NCBI RefSeq assembly: GCF_017357425.1
Contig: NZ_CP014571.1
Span: forward strand, 2,480,001 to 2,544,000
Source of the DNA: Arthrobacter sp. D5-1
Lineage (GTDB): Bacteria; Actinomycetota; Actinomycetes; Actinomycetales; Micrococcaceae
Length of the DNA stretch: 64,000 nt
Direction: 5' to 3'
Under the pieces are notes generated by a model. That model saw only the letters and a program-made list of their open reading frames with translations. It was not told the DNA's origin and did not search any database. Below are positions 35,655 through 43,803 of this stretch, piece after piece. Position 1 is the stretch's first letter. Each line of letters starts with the position of its first letter. The translations under genes and the position numbers were made by a program.

Positions 35655-38630
35655 ATGTCCTCCATCTCCGGGTCTCCATCACCATCAGAGAGCTACCAGG
35701 CTGCAGCGCAGCGGGCCTCTGAGTCCAAAACCTATCTGGGCGCCTTCGCCCGTTCCTTGGATTTTGACCTGGATGACTTTCAACGCGAGGCATGCAGGTC
35801 CCTCCAGGAGGGCCGTGGCGTCCTGGTGGCAGCACCCACGGGGGCAGGCAAGACGATCGTGGGGGAGTTCGCGATCTACCTTGCTCTGGAACGAGGCCTC
35901 AAGGCTTTCTACACCACCCCCATCAAGGCGCTGAGCAACCAGAAGTTCTCGGAGCTGGCATCAAAATACGGCGCTGCGAACGTAGGCCTGCTGACAGGCG
36001 ATACCACCATCAATGGCGACGCCCCTGTGGTGGTCATGACCACCGAAGTCCTGCGGAACATGCTGTATGCAGACTCCGAGACCCTGGGCGACCTGGGGTT
36101 TGTGGTAATGGACGAAGTCCATTACCTGGCTGATCGCTTCCGGGGTGCAGTCTGGGAAGAAGTCATCATCCATTTGCCCAGCGAGGTCCAGGTGGCTTCG
36201 CTCAGTGCCACCGTTTCCAACGCTGAAGAGTTTGGCGCCTGGCTGGATACTGTCCGGGGTGATACAGACGTCATCGTCTCCGAACACCGGCCGGTACCGC
36301 TGTGGCAGCACGTCATGGTGGGCCGCGAAATAGTCGATCTCTTCGCCGGCGACACCACCTTCGATGAAATTGCACCCCAGGCCACCGGGGCGCCGGAGAC
36401 TGAGGTGCCCGATATTTCCGAGGCCGCCGAGGTAGCCAGCGAACCCGCCCCCACGGACCGGCGAAACGTCCATGCCAAGCGTTCCTCCGCCGCCAAAGTC
36501 CAGCAGGCCGTCACTGGACCTGAGTTTGAGGTCAATCCGGATCTGCTGGCCATGGCCCGTTCCGAGAGCCGCATGAACATGAGCGGCCGTTTTGGCCACG
36601 GGGGACGCAGCCGCCGCCGTCAGGACCGTCACCGCGATGAACGCCAGCAGTCAGAGCAACGCAGCCCGGTTCGCAAGGCAAGCCGGCCCCAGGTCATTGA
36701 GAGCCTCAGGCGCCAGGATCTGCTGCCTGCGATCACGTTTATTTTCTCCAGGGCCGGCTGTGACGCAGCCGTCGCACAGTGTGCAGCCTCCGGGCTATGG
36801 CTGACAACGGAGCGTGAACAACAAATCATCGCCCAGCGCGTGGACGAAGCCAGTCACGAAATTCCTGCAGACGATCTCGACGTCCTCGGTTTCTGGGGCT
36901 GGCGCGACGGACTCCTCAGGGGCTTTGCCGCCCACCACGCGGGTATGCTGCCCACCTTCAAGGAAGTGGTGGAAAAACTCTTTGCCGATGGCTTGGTCAA
37001 GGCCGTCTTCGCCACCGAAACGCTGGCCCTGGGCGTCAACATGCCGGCCCGCTGCGTGGTGCTGGAGAAACTGGAAAAGTTCAACGGTGAAGCCCATGTC
37101 AATATCACAGCGGGGGAGTACACCCAGCTGACGGGCCGGGCAGGACGCCGGGGCATCGACGTCGAAGGCCATGCGGTGGTGCTCTGGCAGCCGGGGACCG
37201 ACCCCGCAGCCGTGGCAGGCTTGGCCTCACGGCGGACGTACCCCCTGAACTCCAGCTTCCGGCCCACCTACAACATGAGCATCAACTTGATTGCCCAGTT
37301 TGGCCGTGTTCGCGCCCGCGAAATCCTGGAGTCCTCTTTTGCCCAGTTCCAGGCAGACCGCTCCGTGGTGGGTATCGCCCGGCAGGTGCGGGGGCGCGAA
37401 GAGTCTCTGGCTGGCTACGCCAAATCCATGCAGTGCCATCTGGGTGACTTTACCGAGTACGCAAAACTCCGGCGGGAGCTGAGCGACGCAGAGAATTTCG
37501 CGGCCCGCGACCATCAGCGCGCCCGCAAGTCCCACGTTGCCGATTCCCTGGCCCGGCTGATCCCCGGCGATGTCATCAGTATCTTCAGCGGCAGGCTGGC
37601 CGGCCATGCGGTTGTTCTCGAAGTGGATCCGAATGCCCGTGAGCCCCGGCCATCGGTGCTGACCTCGGATAACCAGCTTCGCCGGATCGGCGTGCACGAT
37701 CTCGACGGACCGGTCTCGCCCGTGACGCGGATCCGCATACCCAAATCGTTCAATGCCAAGGTGCCCAAGGCCCGCCGCGACCTCGCCTCCTCCATGCGCC
37801 ACGCCATCAGTGAAGATGCACCGCACAGCCGCCGCAACAGCAGGCACGAGGACTTCGGCCTGGGGGCCCGCCTGCCCGACCAGGAAAAGAAGATCGCCGA
37901 TCTGAGGCGTGCACTGCGCGCCCACCCCTGCCACGGCTGCAGCGAACGCGAAGACCACGCCCGCTGGTCGGAGCGCTGGTGGAAGTTGCGGAAGGAAACC
38001 GACGGACTGGTCCGCCAGATCCAGAGCCGCACCAACACCATCGCCAAAACCTTCGACCGCGTGTGTGATCTGCTCTCCGCGTATGGCTACCTGGAGACGA
38101 ACGACGCCGGCCACGTCAGCATCAGTTTCGACGGGCAGCGGCTTCGCCGGATCTATGGCGAGAAGGATCTGCTCATTTCACAGTCGGTCCGACGCGGGGC
38201 ATTGAACGATCTCGATGCCGCCGAGTTGGCGTCCTTGGCCAGCACGCTGGTCTACCAAGCCAAACGCGAAGACCGCGGCCTGCGGCCCAAGATGCCCAGT
38301 GTTTCGCTGGAGACCGCCGTGGATATTGTCGTCCGCGAATGGTCCCAGCTGGAGGATACCGAGGAACATTACAGGCTCCCTTTGACGGGCGAGCCGGAAC
38401 TTGGACTGATGTGGCCCATGTATAAGTGGGCCAAGGGCCGCCACCTGCAGGATGTCCTGAGCGGAACCGACCTCGCCGCCGGCGACTTTGTCCGTTGGGC
38501 CAAGCAGGTAGTGGACCTCCTTGACCAATTGGCCAAGATCCCCCAACTCGACCCCAGAGTGGCAAGGATCTGCCGTGAGGCCATTGAGCTGGTTCGTCGC
38601 GGCGTTGTTGCCTACTCCACTGTGGCCTAG
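35655..38630 (+). CDS. helY: Ski2/Mtr4-like DEAD/DEAH-box helicase (HelY type)
   Basis: 991 aa. RecA domain 1: F-Q-R-E-A-C Q-motif, Walker A A-P-T-G-A-G-K-T (60-67), D-E-V-H at 153-156, L-S-A-T-V-S. RecA domain 2: H-H-A-G-M-L-P, F-A-T-E-T-L-A-L-G-V-N-M-P-A and Q-L-T-G-R-A-G-R-R-G-I-D. Then a winged helix and a C-terminal DSHCT-type helical bundle. An Arg/Glu/Gln-rich hydrophilic insertion (about 285-340; R-H-R-D-E-R-Q-Q-S-E-Q-R) separates the two RecA domains. An RNA helicase of the Ski2 family; the bacterial role is unsettled. Its place after tatAC is conserved with mycobacterial helY. Confidence 0.93.
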   Translation: MSSISGSPSPSESYQAAAQRASESKTYLGAFARSLDFDLDDFQREACRSLQEGRGVLVAAPTGAGKTIVGEFAIYLALERGLKAFYTTPIKALSNQKFSELASKYGAANVGLLTGDTTINGDAPVVVMTTEVLRNMLYADSETLGDLGFVVMDEVHYLADRFRGAVWEEVIIHLPSEVQVASLSATVSNAEEFGAWLDTVRGDTDVIVSEHRPVPLWQHVMVGREIVDLFAGDTTFDEIAPQATGAPETEVPDISEAAEVASEPAPTDRRNVHAKRSSAAKVQQAVTGPEFEVNPDLLAMARSESRMNMSGRFGHGGRSRRRQDRHRDERQQSEQRSPVRKASRPQVIESLRRQDLLPAITFIFSRAGCDAAVAQCAASGLWLTTEREQQIIAQRVDEASHEIPADDLDVLGFWGWRDGLLRGFAAHHAGMLPTFKEVVEKLFADGLVKAVFATETLALGVNMPARCVVLEKLEKFNGEAHVNITAGEYTQLTGRAGRRGIDVEGHAVVLWQPGTDPAAVAGLASRRTYPLNSSFRPTYNMSINLIAQFGRVRAREILESSFAQFQADRSVVGIARQVRGREESLAGYAKSMQCHLGDFTEYAKLRRELSDAENFAARDHQRARKSHVADSLARLIPGDVISIFSGRLAGHAVVLEVDPNAREPRPSVLTSDNQLRRIGVHDLDGPVSPVTRIRIPKSFNAKVPKARRDLASSMRHAISEDAPHSRRNSRHEDFGLGARLPDQEKKIADLRRALRAHPCHGCSEREDHARWSERWWKLRKETDGLVRQIQSRTNTIAKTFDRVCDLLSAYGYLETNDAGHVSISFDGQRLRRIYGEKDLLISQSVRRGALNDLDAAELASLASTLVYQAKREDRGLRPKMPSVSLETAVDIVVREWSQLEDTEEHYRLPLTGEPELGLMWPMYKWAKGRHLQDVLSGTDLAAGDFVRWAKQVVDLLDQLAKIPQLDPRVARICREAIELVRRGVVAYSTVA

Positions 38631-38679
38631 CGCCACCCTTCACTGATTGACCGTTTCCAACGCTCAAGGAGCACAACGC

Positions 38680-40338
38680 ATGAACCAGCCAGGCGTGCCA
38701 GCCGGCCACAACCGTACCGCTGAGGGCCGCAAGGTCACCATGTACCGCAACGGATCCATTTATACGGCCGCTGATCCCTTTGCCACGGCCATGGTGGTGG
38801 ACGGCGATACCGTCGCCTGGGTGGGCTCCGAGCAAGCCGCCACGTCCATCGCTGACTCATCCATGGAGATCATCGATCTCCGCGGCGCCCTCCTTGCGCC
38901 CGGCTTTGTGGACTCGCATGCGCACCTCACAGAAACGGGCCTTGCCCTTTCCGGCGTGGACCTCGCCACCGTGCGCTCAGCCAAGGAACTGCTCGACGCC
39001 GTTGCCACTGCCGGCGGCGACGGCACCATTATCGGGCACGGATGGGATGAGACAGCGTGGAACGACTCCTCGCTGCCCACCATCGAAGAACTTGACCGGG
39101 CAGGGACTGGACGGCAGGTCTACCTCTCCCGCATTGATGTCCACTCCGCCTTGGTTTCTTCATCGTTGGCCGCAGCTGCCGGCCTGAAAGGCGTGGACGG
39201 GTTCTCCGGCGGCCCACGGGTTGTACGTGCAGCGCATACCGCTGCGCGCCTCACAGCCCGGCAGTTTCCCGAAGCGGTGCGGCGGGGACTCCAGGAACGT
39301 GCCCTCAAGGAAGCGGCGTCCCAAGGCTATGTAGCAGTGGCTGAAATGTCGGCACCCCACATCTGCGGCCCGGACGACTTGCGACTGGCAGCGTCGTGGA
39401 ACGACCTCGGTGGCAGCCCTGAAGTGCTCCCGTACTGGGGCGAGCTGGCCTCGTCTGTGGAGCACGCCGAGAACATTCTGGGCGGCCTGGGGACCAAGGT
39501 CCTGGGTCTCGCCGGAGACCTTAACGTAGACGGTTCGCTTGGTTCCCGAACAGCTGCCCTCCTGGATGACTATTCCGATGCGCCTGGGCACCGCGGCAGC
39601 CTGTACCTCTCCGTGGATGATGCAGCCCGGCACCTTGCTGCAACCTCCCAGCTTGGCGTCCAAGCGGGCTTCCACGTCATTGGCGACGCTGGCCTCGCCA
39701 CCGTTCTGGAAGCCTTGGACGTTGCCGCAGCTGAGGTAGGGGAGCAGCGGATCCGGGCCGCGGGCCACCGGCTGGAGCACGTTGAACTGGCCGATCAGTC
39801 CGCCATCGACAAGCTGGCCAAGTACTCCATCACCGTCAGCGTGCAACCTGGCTTCGACGCCGCGTGGGGCGCTCCAGGCGGGTTGTACGAGCAGCGCCTG
39901 GGAGGTCGAAGCAAGGCCATGAACCCCTTCGCGTCCTTCTACGCGAGTGGTGTCCCTATCGCCTTTGGCAGCGACAGCCCTGTCACGCCTCTTCGTCCGT
40001 GGACCAGCGTGCGCGCGTGCTTGGAACACAGCAACCCGGAACAACGGATATCCGCCAGGGCCGCTTTCCTGGGCCATACACGCGCCGGCTGGCGCGCCGC
40101 GAAGTACCGCAACCCCCTGATGGGCCAGCTGGTGCCCGGTGCACCTGCCAGTTTCGCGGTGTGGGAAGTGGAGGAGCTGATGGTCCAGGTGGCAGACAGC
40201 CGCGTCCAATCATGGAGCACGGACCCGCGGGCGCGGACACCGCTGTTGCCCGCACTGGATACCGGCAGCGACCCCCGGTGCCTGCAGACCGTCCGTGAAG
40301 GACAAGAGCTGTTCGCCCACGGGTCGCTCCGGGTTTAG
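38680..40338 (+). CDS. YtcJ-like amidohydrolase
   Basis: 552 aa from ATG 38680 with CAAGGAG 7 nt upstream; a TTG at 38647 in frame lacks a ribosome site. Metal-dependent hydrolase of the amidohydrolase 3 family: A-P-G-F-V-D-S-H-A-H-L (metal-binding H-x-H), H-G-W-D-E-T-A-W, G-F-H-V-I-G-D-A-G, H-R-L-E-H-V-E-L and a late F-G-S-D-S-P-V Asp. Such enzymes hydrolyse exocyclic amides or formyl groups; the substrate is unknown. Cytoplasmic, no signal peptide. Nothing in the neighbourhood hints at the pathway. Confidence 0.9.
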   Translation: MNQPGVPAGHNRTAEGRKVTMYRNGSIYTAADPFATAMVVDGDTVAWVGSEQAATSIADSSMEIIDLRGALLAPGFVDSHAHLTETGLALSGVDLATVRSAKELLDAVATAGGDGTIIGHGWDETAWNDSSLPTIEELDRAGTGRQVYLSRIDVHSALVSSSLAAAAGLKGVDGFSGGPRVVRAAHTAARLTARQFPEAVRRGLQERALKEAASQGYVAVAEMSAPHICGPDDLRLAASWNDLGGSPEVLPYWGELASSVEHAENILGGLGTKVLGLAGDLNVDGSLGSRTAALLDDYSDAPGHRGSLYLSVDDAARHLAATSQLGVQAGFHVIGDAGLATVLEALDVAAAEVGEQRIRAAGHRLEHVELADQSAIDKLAKYSITVSVQPGFDAAWGAPGGLYEQRLGGRSKAMNPFASFYASGVPIAFGSDSPVTPLRPWTSVRACLEHSNPEQRISARAAFLGHTRAGWRAAKYRNPLMGQLVPGAPASFAVWEVEELMVQVADSRVQSWSTDPRARTPLLPALDTGSDPRCLQTVREGQELFAHGSLRV

Positions 40339-40409
40339 GGGAATCAATTTCCAGCCGCCAGTAGCCTGCTGAACTGGGCCGATGCCAGGATCCGCAGGTC
40401 ACCGGGCGG

Positions 40410-40437
40410 TTGACAGCGTGGGGTGAATCCGTAGCAT
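40410..40437 (+). promoter_or_regulatory. candidate SigA-type promoter upstream of ppm1
   Basis: A perfect -35 TTGACA at 40410-40415 and a -10 TAGCAT at 40432-40437 with 16-bp spacing. Transcription would begin near 40444, giving ppm1 a leader of about 320 nt, or a separate non-coding RNA. Confidence 0.4.
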
Positions 40438-40685
40438 TGAGGCTCAACGGATGATCAGCCCGCGGGCGAAAGCCACGGTTTGATGGTTCGGTCGCGGCCG
40501 GAGCACGTTCATGGTGGCGGCAAACAGGTGGGCAGGTCCGCAGCGACCCAGAAAACAGTTCGTCCGGGACTCAGTTGCCCGGCGCCACTGGACCTGGGCT
40601 TGTGGACCTGCCCGCGGCATGCCGCCTCCGGCACCTCCGCCTGTGTCCCACGCCACTACCGCCCAGGGAGCGCGCTGCGGCGTCC

Positions 40686-40691
40686 TATAAT
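40686..40691 (+). promoter_or_regulatory. candidate -10 TATAAT proximal to ppm1
   Basis: A perfect TATAAT 75 bp before the ppm1 start. The -35 region is CCAGGG-like and does not match consensus, so the element is plausible but unproven. Confidence 0.35.
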
Positions 40692-40766
40692 GGAGAGTTG
40701 CGCCAGAATGCCAGCCGCCACGGCTGGTCCGGCACACTGACCGCTCCATCAAGGAAAGGCCTCTTC

Positions 40767-41510
40767 TTGCGTGTCCTGACGATCATTCCCACCTACAACG
40801 AGCTCGAATCGCTCCCGGTGACCCTGGGGCGGCTGCGCGCAGCAGTTCCCGAGTCCGATGTTCTAGTGGTTGACGACAACAGCCCTGATGGTACCGGACA
40901 ACTGGCCGATGAGTTTGCTGCCAAAGACCACCAGGTTCATGTCTTGCATCGTAAGGGCAAGGAAGGCCTCGGTGCGGCCTATATCGCCGGTTTCAAGTGG
41001 GGGCTCGCCGCCGGATATGACGTCCTGGTGGAAATGGACGCCGACGGTTCGCACAAACCGGAACAGTTGCCGTTGCTCCTGGATGCCGTCAGGGATGGAG
41101 CCGACCTCGCCATGGGCTCACGCTGGGTCCCCGGTGGCAGCGTGGTCAACTGGCCGCTCTACCGCCAGGCCATCTCACGTGTCGGCAGTACCTATGCCCG
41201 CATCATGCTCGGCGTGAAGATCAAGGATGTCACCGGAGGCTACCGCGCCTTCAAGCGCAGCACCCTGGAGGCGCTGAACCTGGATGAGGTCGAGTCGGTC
41301 GGCTACGGCTTCCAGGTGGACCTCGCCTGGCGGGTGGCCAAGCTGGGCCTCCGCATCGAGGAACGCCCCATTACCTTTGTGGAGCGGGAGCTGGGTGCGT
41401 CGAAGATGAGCGGCAACATTGTGGTGGAAGCCATGATCAACGTCACCAAGTGGGGATTGGCGGCCCGCTGGGCAAAGCTCACCCGCAAGACGCCCGCCAC
41501 GGCAAAGTAG
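40767..41510 (+). CDS. ppm1: polyprenol-phosphate mannosyltransferase (dolichol-P-mannose synthase-like)
   Basis: 247 aa from the TTG at 40767 with AAGGAAAGG 7 nt upstream; earlier in-frame starts have no ribosome site and unrelated residues. A GT2 domain: V-L-T-I-I-P-T-Y-N-E, V-V-D-D-N-S-P-D-G-T-G, E-M-D-A-D-G-S-H (D-A-D), G-S-R-W-V-P-G-G. No membrane domain, as in the catalytic part of mycobacterial Ppm1. It transfers mannose from GDP-mannose to polyprenyl phosphate, the lipid donor for mannosylation of secreted proteins and lipomannans. The separate apolipoprotein N-acyltransferase half, fused in some actinobacteria, is not here. Confidence 0.9.
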   Translation: MRVLTIIPTYNELESLPVTLGRLRAAVPESDVLVVDDNSPDGTGQLADEFAAKDHQVHVLHRKGKEGLGAAYIAGFKWGLAAGYDVLVEMDADGSHKPEQLPLLLDAVRDGADLAMGSRWVPGGSVVNWPLYRQAISRVGSTYARIMLGVKIKDVTGGYRAFKRSTLEALNLDEVESVGYGFQVDLAWRVAKLGLRIEERPITFVERELGASKMSGNIVVEAMINVTKWGLAARWAKLTRKTPATAK

Positions 41511-41520
41511 CTCTGCCAAA

Positions 41521-41566
41521 AGAAAGGCCGGGTCTGGTTCCCTAGGGAACCAGACCCGGCCTTTCT
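41521..41566. terminator. 46-bp perfect palindrome, bidirectional terminator
   Basis: Each 23-base half begins AGAAAGGCCGGGTCTGGTTC and is the exact reverse complement of the other, centred on CCTAGG. It lies between the converging ppm1 and rbpA genes and ends in TTTCTT on the plus strand. Confidence 0.9.
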
Positions 41567-41598
41567 TGGTCTGGGCGTGCTTTTGTCTGGGTTGCAGA

Positions 41599-41946
41599 CT
41601 AAGCCGAGCGGCGCTCTCCGCGGCGCTCACGCAGAATGTTCAAACGATCTTCAAGGATCTGCTCCAGCTCAGGAAGGCTGCGGCGTTCCAGCAGCATGTC
41701 CCAGTGAGTGCGGACGGCTTTCTCGTTGGCATCCACAGGACGCTCGCCATCGACCAGAAGAGCTTCCTTGCCGGTCTTCGAAACCCAAACCGGGGGAATC
41801 TCTGCCTCGGAGGAGAAAGTTACGAAGACCTGCTCGCCGTCCTCGCAGCGGTACTCGACCCGCTGGCGCGGTGCCGGTTCAACGCCGGATTCGGTTTCCA
41901 TGCTTTGGGCGCCAAGACGCATACCCCGCAGGCTGCGATCGCTCAT
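41599..41946 (-). CDS. rbpA: RNA polymerase-binding protein RbpA
   Basis: 115 aa, full length. N-terminal tail with R-G-M-R-L-G-A-Q-S-M-E-T-E, the core V-E-Y-R-C-E-D-G-E-Q-V-F-V-T-F, the basic linker and the sigma-interacting domain R-T-H-W-D-M-L-L-E-R-R-S-L-P-E-L-E-Q-I-L. It binds the principal sigma factor and stabilises the open complex. Only one Cys remains of the zinc site seen in some RbpA proteins. The leader contains a SigR/SigH-like promoter and a distal housekeeping-type promoter. Confidence 0.97.
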   Translation of the reverse strand: MSDRSLRGMRLGAQSMETESGVEPAPRQRVEYRCEDGEQVFVTFSSEAEIPPVWVSKTGKEALLVDGERPVDANEKAVRTHWDMLLERRSLPELEQILEDRLNILRERRGERRSA

Positions 41947-42049
41947 GATTACTCCCTCTGTCTGTACGCGGAGCAGGAACCCCGCGCTGGCCGTAAGCCG
42001 TTTTCACGATCCTTACGGACTACTTCTGCACACCTTGCATCACTAATTG

Positions 42050-42076
42050 CAACGCCTGGCCAAGCTTTTATGTTCC
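42050..42076 (-). promoter_or_regulatory. SigR/SigH-like promoter of rbpA
   Basis: On the minus strand GGAAC (42076-42072) is separated by exactly 18 nt from GTTG (42053-42050). The thiol-oxidative-stress sigma factors SigR/SigH of actinobacteria recognise GGAAT/C-N18-GTT, and rbpA is a known SigR target in Streptomyces. Predicted start near 42042, about 95 nt before the ATG. Confidence 0.55.
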
Positions 42077-42107
42077 ATCCAGGCTGAACCAGCCGGACAA
42101 ATATCCC

Positions 42108-42137
42108 ATTATACGCGGAACATCTCCTACTACTCAA
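42108..42137 (-). promoter_or_regulatory. housekeeping-type promoter of rbpA
   Basis: On the minus strand TTGAGT (42137-42132) and a perfect TATAAT (42113-42108) at 18-bp spacing, upstream of the SigR-like element. The leader from this start would be about 155 nt. Confidence 0.5.
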
Positions 42138-42153
42138 AAGCCACGACACGCAA

Positions 42154-42184
42154 CGAGCGGCCAGCCGGAATGGCTGACCGCTCG
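42154..42184 (-). terminator. hairpin after the SPFH gene
   Basis: CGAGCGG-C-CAGCC pairs with GGCTG-A-CCGCTCG around a 5-nt loop, with one internal mismatch, 19 bp beyond the stop of the SPFH gene on the minus strand. No T-run. Confidence 0.55.
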
Positions 42185-42202
42185 TAAAGCCTTAACCTCT
42201 GG

Positions 42203-43180
42203 TTATTCGGCAGGCCGTGCATGCTCCGCGGACGCTGCGGGAGCGGGCGTCTTACTTTCGTCCCCGCCACCGAAAAGACCTACGGGGGAGTCCCCGTTGT
42301 TCCCTCCGAGGGCGCCGCCGATGCCCTTGAGGGCTTCGCCGACTTCGCTGGGAATGATCCAGAGTTTGTTCGAGCTTCCTTCAGCGATCTTCGGGAGGGT
42401 CTGCAAATACTGGTAAGCAAGAAGCTTCTGGTCCGGGTTGCCCTTGTGGATGGCGTCGAAGACCTTCTGGATGGCCTGGGCTTCACCGTCGGCGCGGAGG
42501 ATGGCCGCCTTGGCATCACCCTCAGCGGCGAGAATGGCCGCTTGGCGCTGGCCTTCAGCAGTGAGGATTTGCGACTGCTTGGTACCTTCGGCGGTCAGAA
42601 TGGCCGCACGGCGATCCCGCTCTGCGCGCATCTGCTTTTCCATCGAGTCCTGGATCGAATGGGGCGGATCAATCGCTTTCAGCTCCACGCGCGACACGCG
42701 GATTCCCCAACGGCCCGTGGCTTCGTCCAGGACGCCACGCAACTGACCATTGATCTGGTCGCGCGATGTGAGCGCCTCTTCGAGGTTCAGCCCACCGACC
42801 ACGTTGCGGAGCGTGGTGGTTGTCAGCTGCTCGACCGCCTGGATGTAGTTGGCGATCTCATACGTAGCCGCCCGGGGATCGGTGACCTGGAAATAGACCA
42901 CGGTGTCGATCGAGACCACCAGGTTGTCCTCAGTGATAACAGGCTGCGGCGGGAAGGACACCACTTGTTCGCGGAGGTCCAGGAGCGGCAGGAGCCGGTC
43001 AACAAACGGGATCAGGATGGTGAGGCCCGGGTTCAGCGTGCGCTGGTACTTACCGAGTCGTTCAACGACGCCGGCGCGGGCCTGCGGGATGATCCTTACC
43101 GAGCGGACCAACACTATGATGACAAAAATAACGAGAACAATCAGCACAATTGCTGCTGCTGTTCCTCCTAAGCCGTCCAT
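42203..43180 (-). CDS. SPFH/band-7 (stomatin-like) membrane protein
   Basis: 325 aa. An N-terminal membrane helix (A-A-I-V-L-I-V-L-V-I-F-V-I-I-V-L-V) is followed by the SPFH domain (V-P-x-type core R-A-G-V-V-E-R-L-G-K-Y-Q-R-T-L-N-P-G-L; D-L-R-E-Q-V; E-D-N-L-V-V-S-I-D-T-V-V-Y-F-Q-V-T-D-P), then an Ala/Glu-rich coiled coil with repeated A-E-G units (residues about 190-235). QmcA/HflK-like proteins form large membrane cages and are usually paired with NfeD, whose gene lies directly upstream here (82-bp gap). Confidence 0.92.
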   Translation of the reverse strand: MDGLGGTAAAIVLIVLVIFVIIVLVRSVRIIPQARAGVVERLGKYQRTLNPGLTILIPFVDRLLPLLDLREQVVSFPPQPVITEDNLVVSIDTVVYFQVTDPRAATYEIANYIQAVEQLTTTTLRNVVGGLNLEEALTSRDQINGQLRGVLDEATGRWGIRVSRVELKAIDPPHSIQDSMEKQMRAERDRRAAILTAEGTKQSQILTAEGQRQAAILAAEGDAKAAILRADGEAQAIQKVFDAIHKGNPDQKLLAYQYLQTLPKIAEGSSNKLWIIPSEVGEALKGIGGALGGNNGDSPVGLFGGGDESKTPAPAASAEHARPAE

Positions 43181-43262
43181 ACATCTCCTTCGTTCCCCAA
43201 TTGCGTGGTTTGATGCGCCGGTCCGGCCAGGCTGCCGAACCGCGTGAATTCAAGGCGCGTGG

Positions 43263-43724
43263 TCAGCGCGGGCTGTTGTCGGCCGGCGAGGTGACTACCG
43301 CCGTCGCGCCGTCGATTTTGGTGACCTGGACTGTGGCGCCGGCGTCGATGACACCGGCGGTGCTGCGGGCGCTCCAGACGTCACCGCCAATTTTGACGAG
43401 CCCACTGGTGCCGCTCACGGCTTCAATGACGAGAGCGGGCTGGCCAATCAGCCGGTCGATGTTGGATCGCTGCTCTTCGGGACCCTTGTGAAGGTGCTTG
43501 AGCGCTACGGGCCGCACAAAGGCGATCATCAGGAGGGAAACCACGCAGAAGATGACAATCTGAAGCCAGAAATCCGCGCCGGCGAAGTCGGCAACCAGGC
43601 CGGCCAAGGCTCCTCCGCCCAGCATGATGAAGAAGAGGTCCAAGGTGAGCATTTCCACCACTGCGAACGCGAGGAAGACCGTGAGCCAGAGGGCCCACCA
43701 ATTCTCGCCGAGCCATTCAAACAT
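43263..43724 (-). CDS. NfeD-like membrane protein
   Basis: 153 aa from the ATG at 43724, behind AAGGGGGA at 4-nt spacing; the adjacent ATG at 43727 has too short a spacing. Two to three hydrophobic helices (W-W-A-L-W-L-T-V-F-L-A-F-A-V-V-E-M-L-T-L-D-L; L-Q-I-V-I-F-C-V-V-S-L-L-M-I-A-F-V) are followed by a C-terminal OB-fold (L-I-G-Q-P-A-L-V-I-E-A-V, G-G-D-V-W-S-A-R). NfeD proteins partner the SPFH protein encoded downstream. Confidence 0.88.
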   Translation of the reverse strand: MFEWLGENWWALWLTVFLAFAVVEMLTLDLFFIMLGGGALAGLVADFAGADFWLQIVIFCVVSLLMIAFVRPVALKHLHKGPEEQRSNIDRLIGQPALVIEAVSGTSGLVKIGGDVWSARSTAGVIDAGATVQVTKIDGATAVVTSPADNSPR

Positions 43725-43803
43725 CATTCCCCCTTGGTCCCGGACCCCGCAGGCGGGATCACAGTCGCTGTTCTTCCATCCTAGCCCGCTGCGCTGTCCC
43801 ACG

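Larger units (their letters stand above)
40339..40766 (+). other. 428-bp non-coding stretch upstream of ppm1
   Basis: Short frames here (for example 40444-40752 on minus) have no recognisable content. It contains two promoter-like elements on the plus strand: TTGACA (40410) with TAGCAT at 16-bp spacing, and a perfect TATAAT at 40686 lacking a good -35. A 6-bp hairpin (CCAGCC/GGCTGG, 40711-40727) lies in the ppm1 leader. No structured RNA family was recognised. Confidence 0.55.

Noticed and set aside
40444..40752. 102-codon minus and 86-codon plus frames in the gap before ppm1
   Set aside because: Neither has a ribosome site or recognisable residues, and both are rich in R, P and G as random high-GC frames are.
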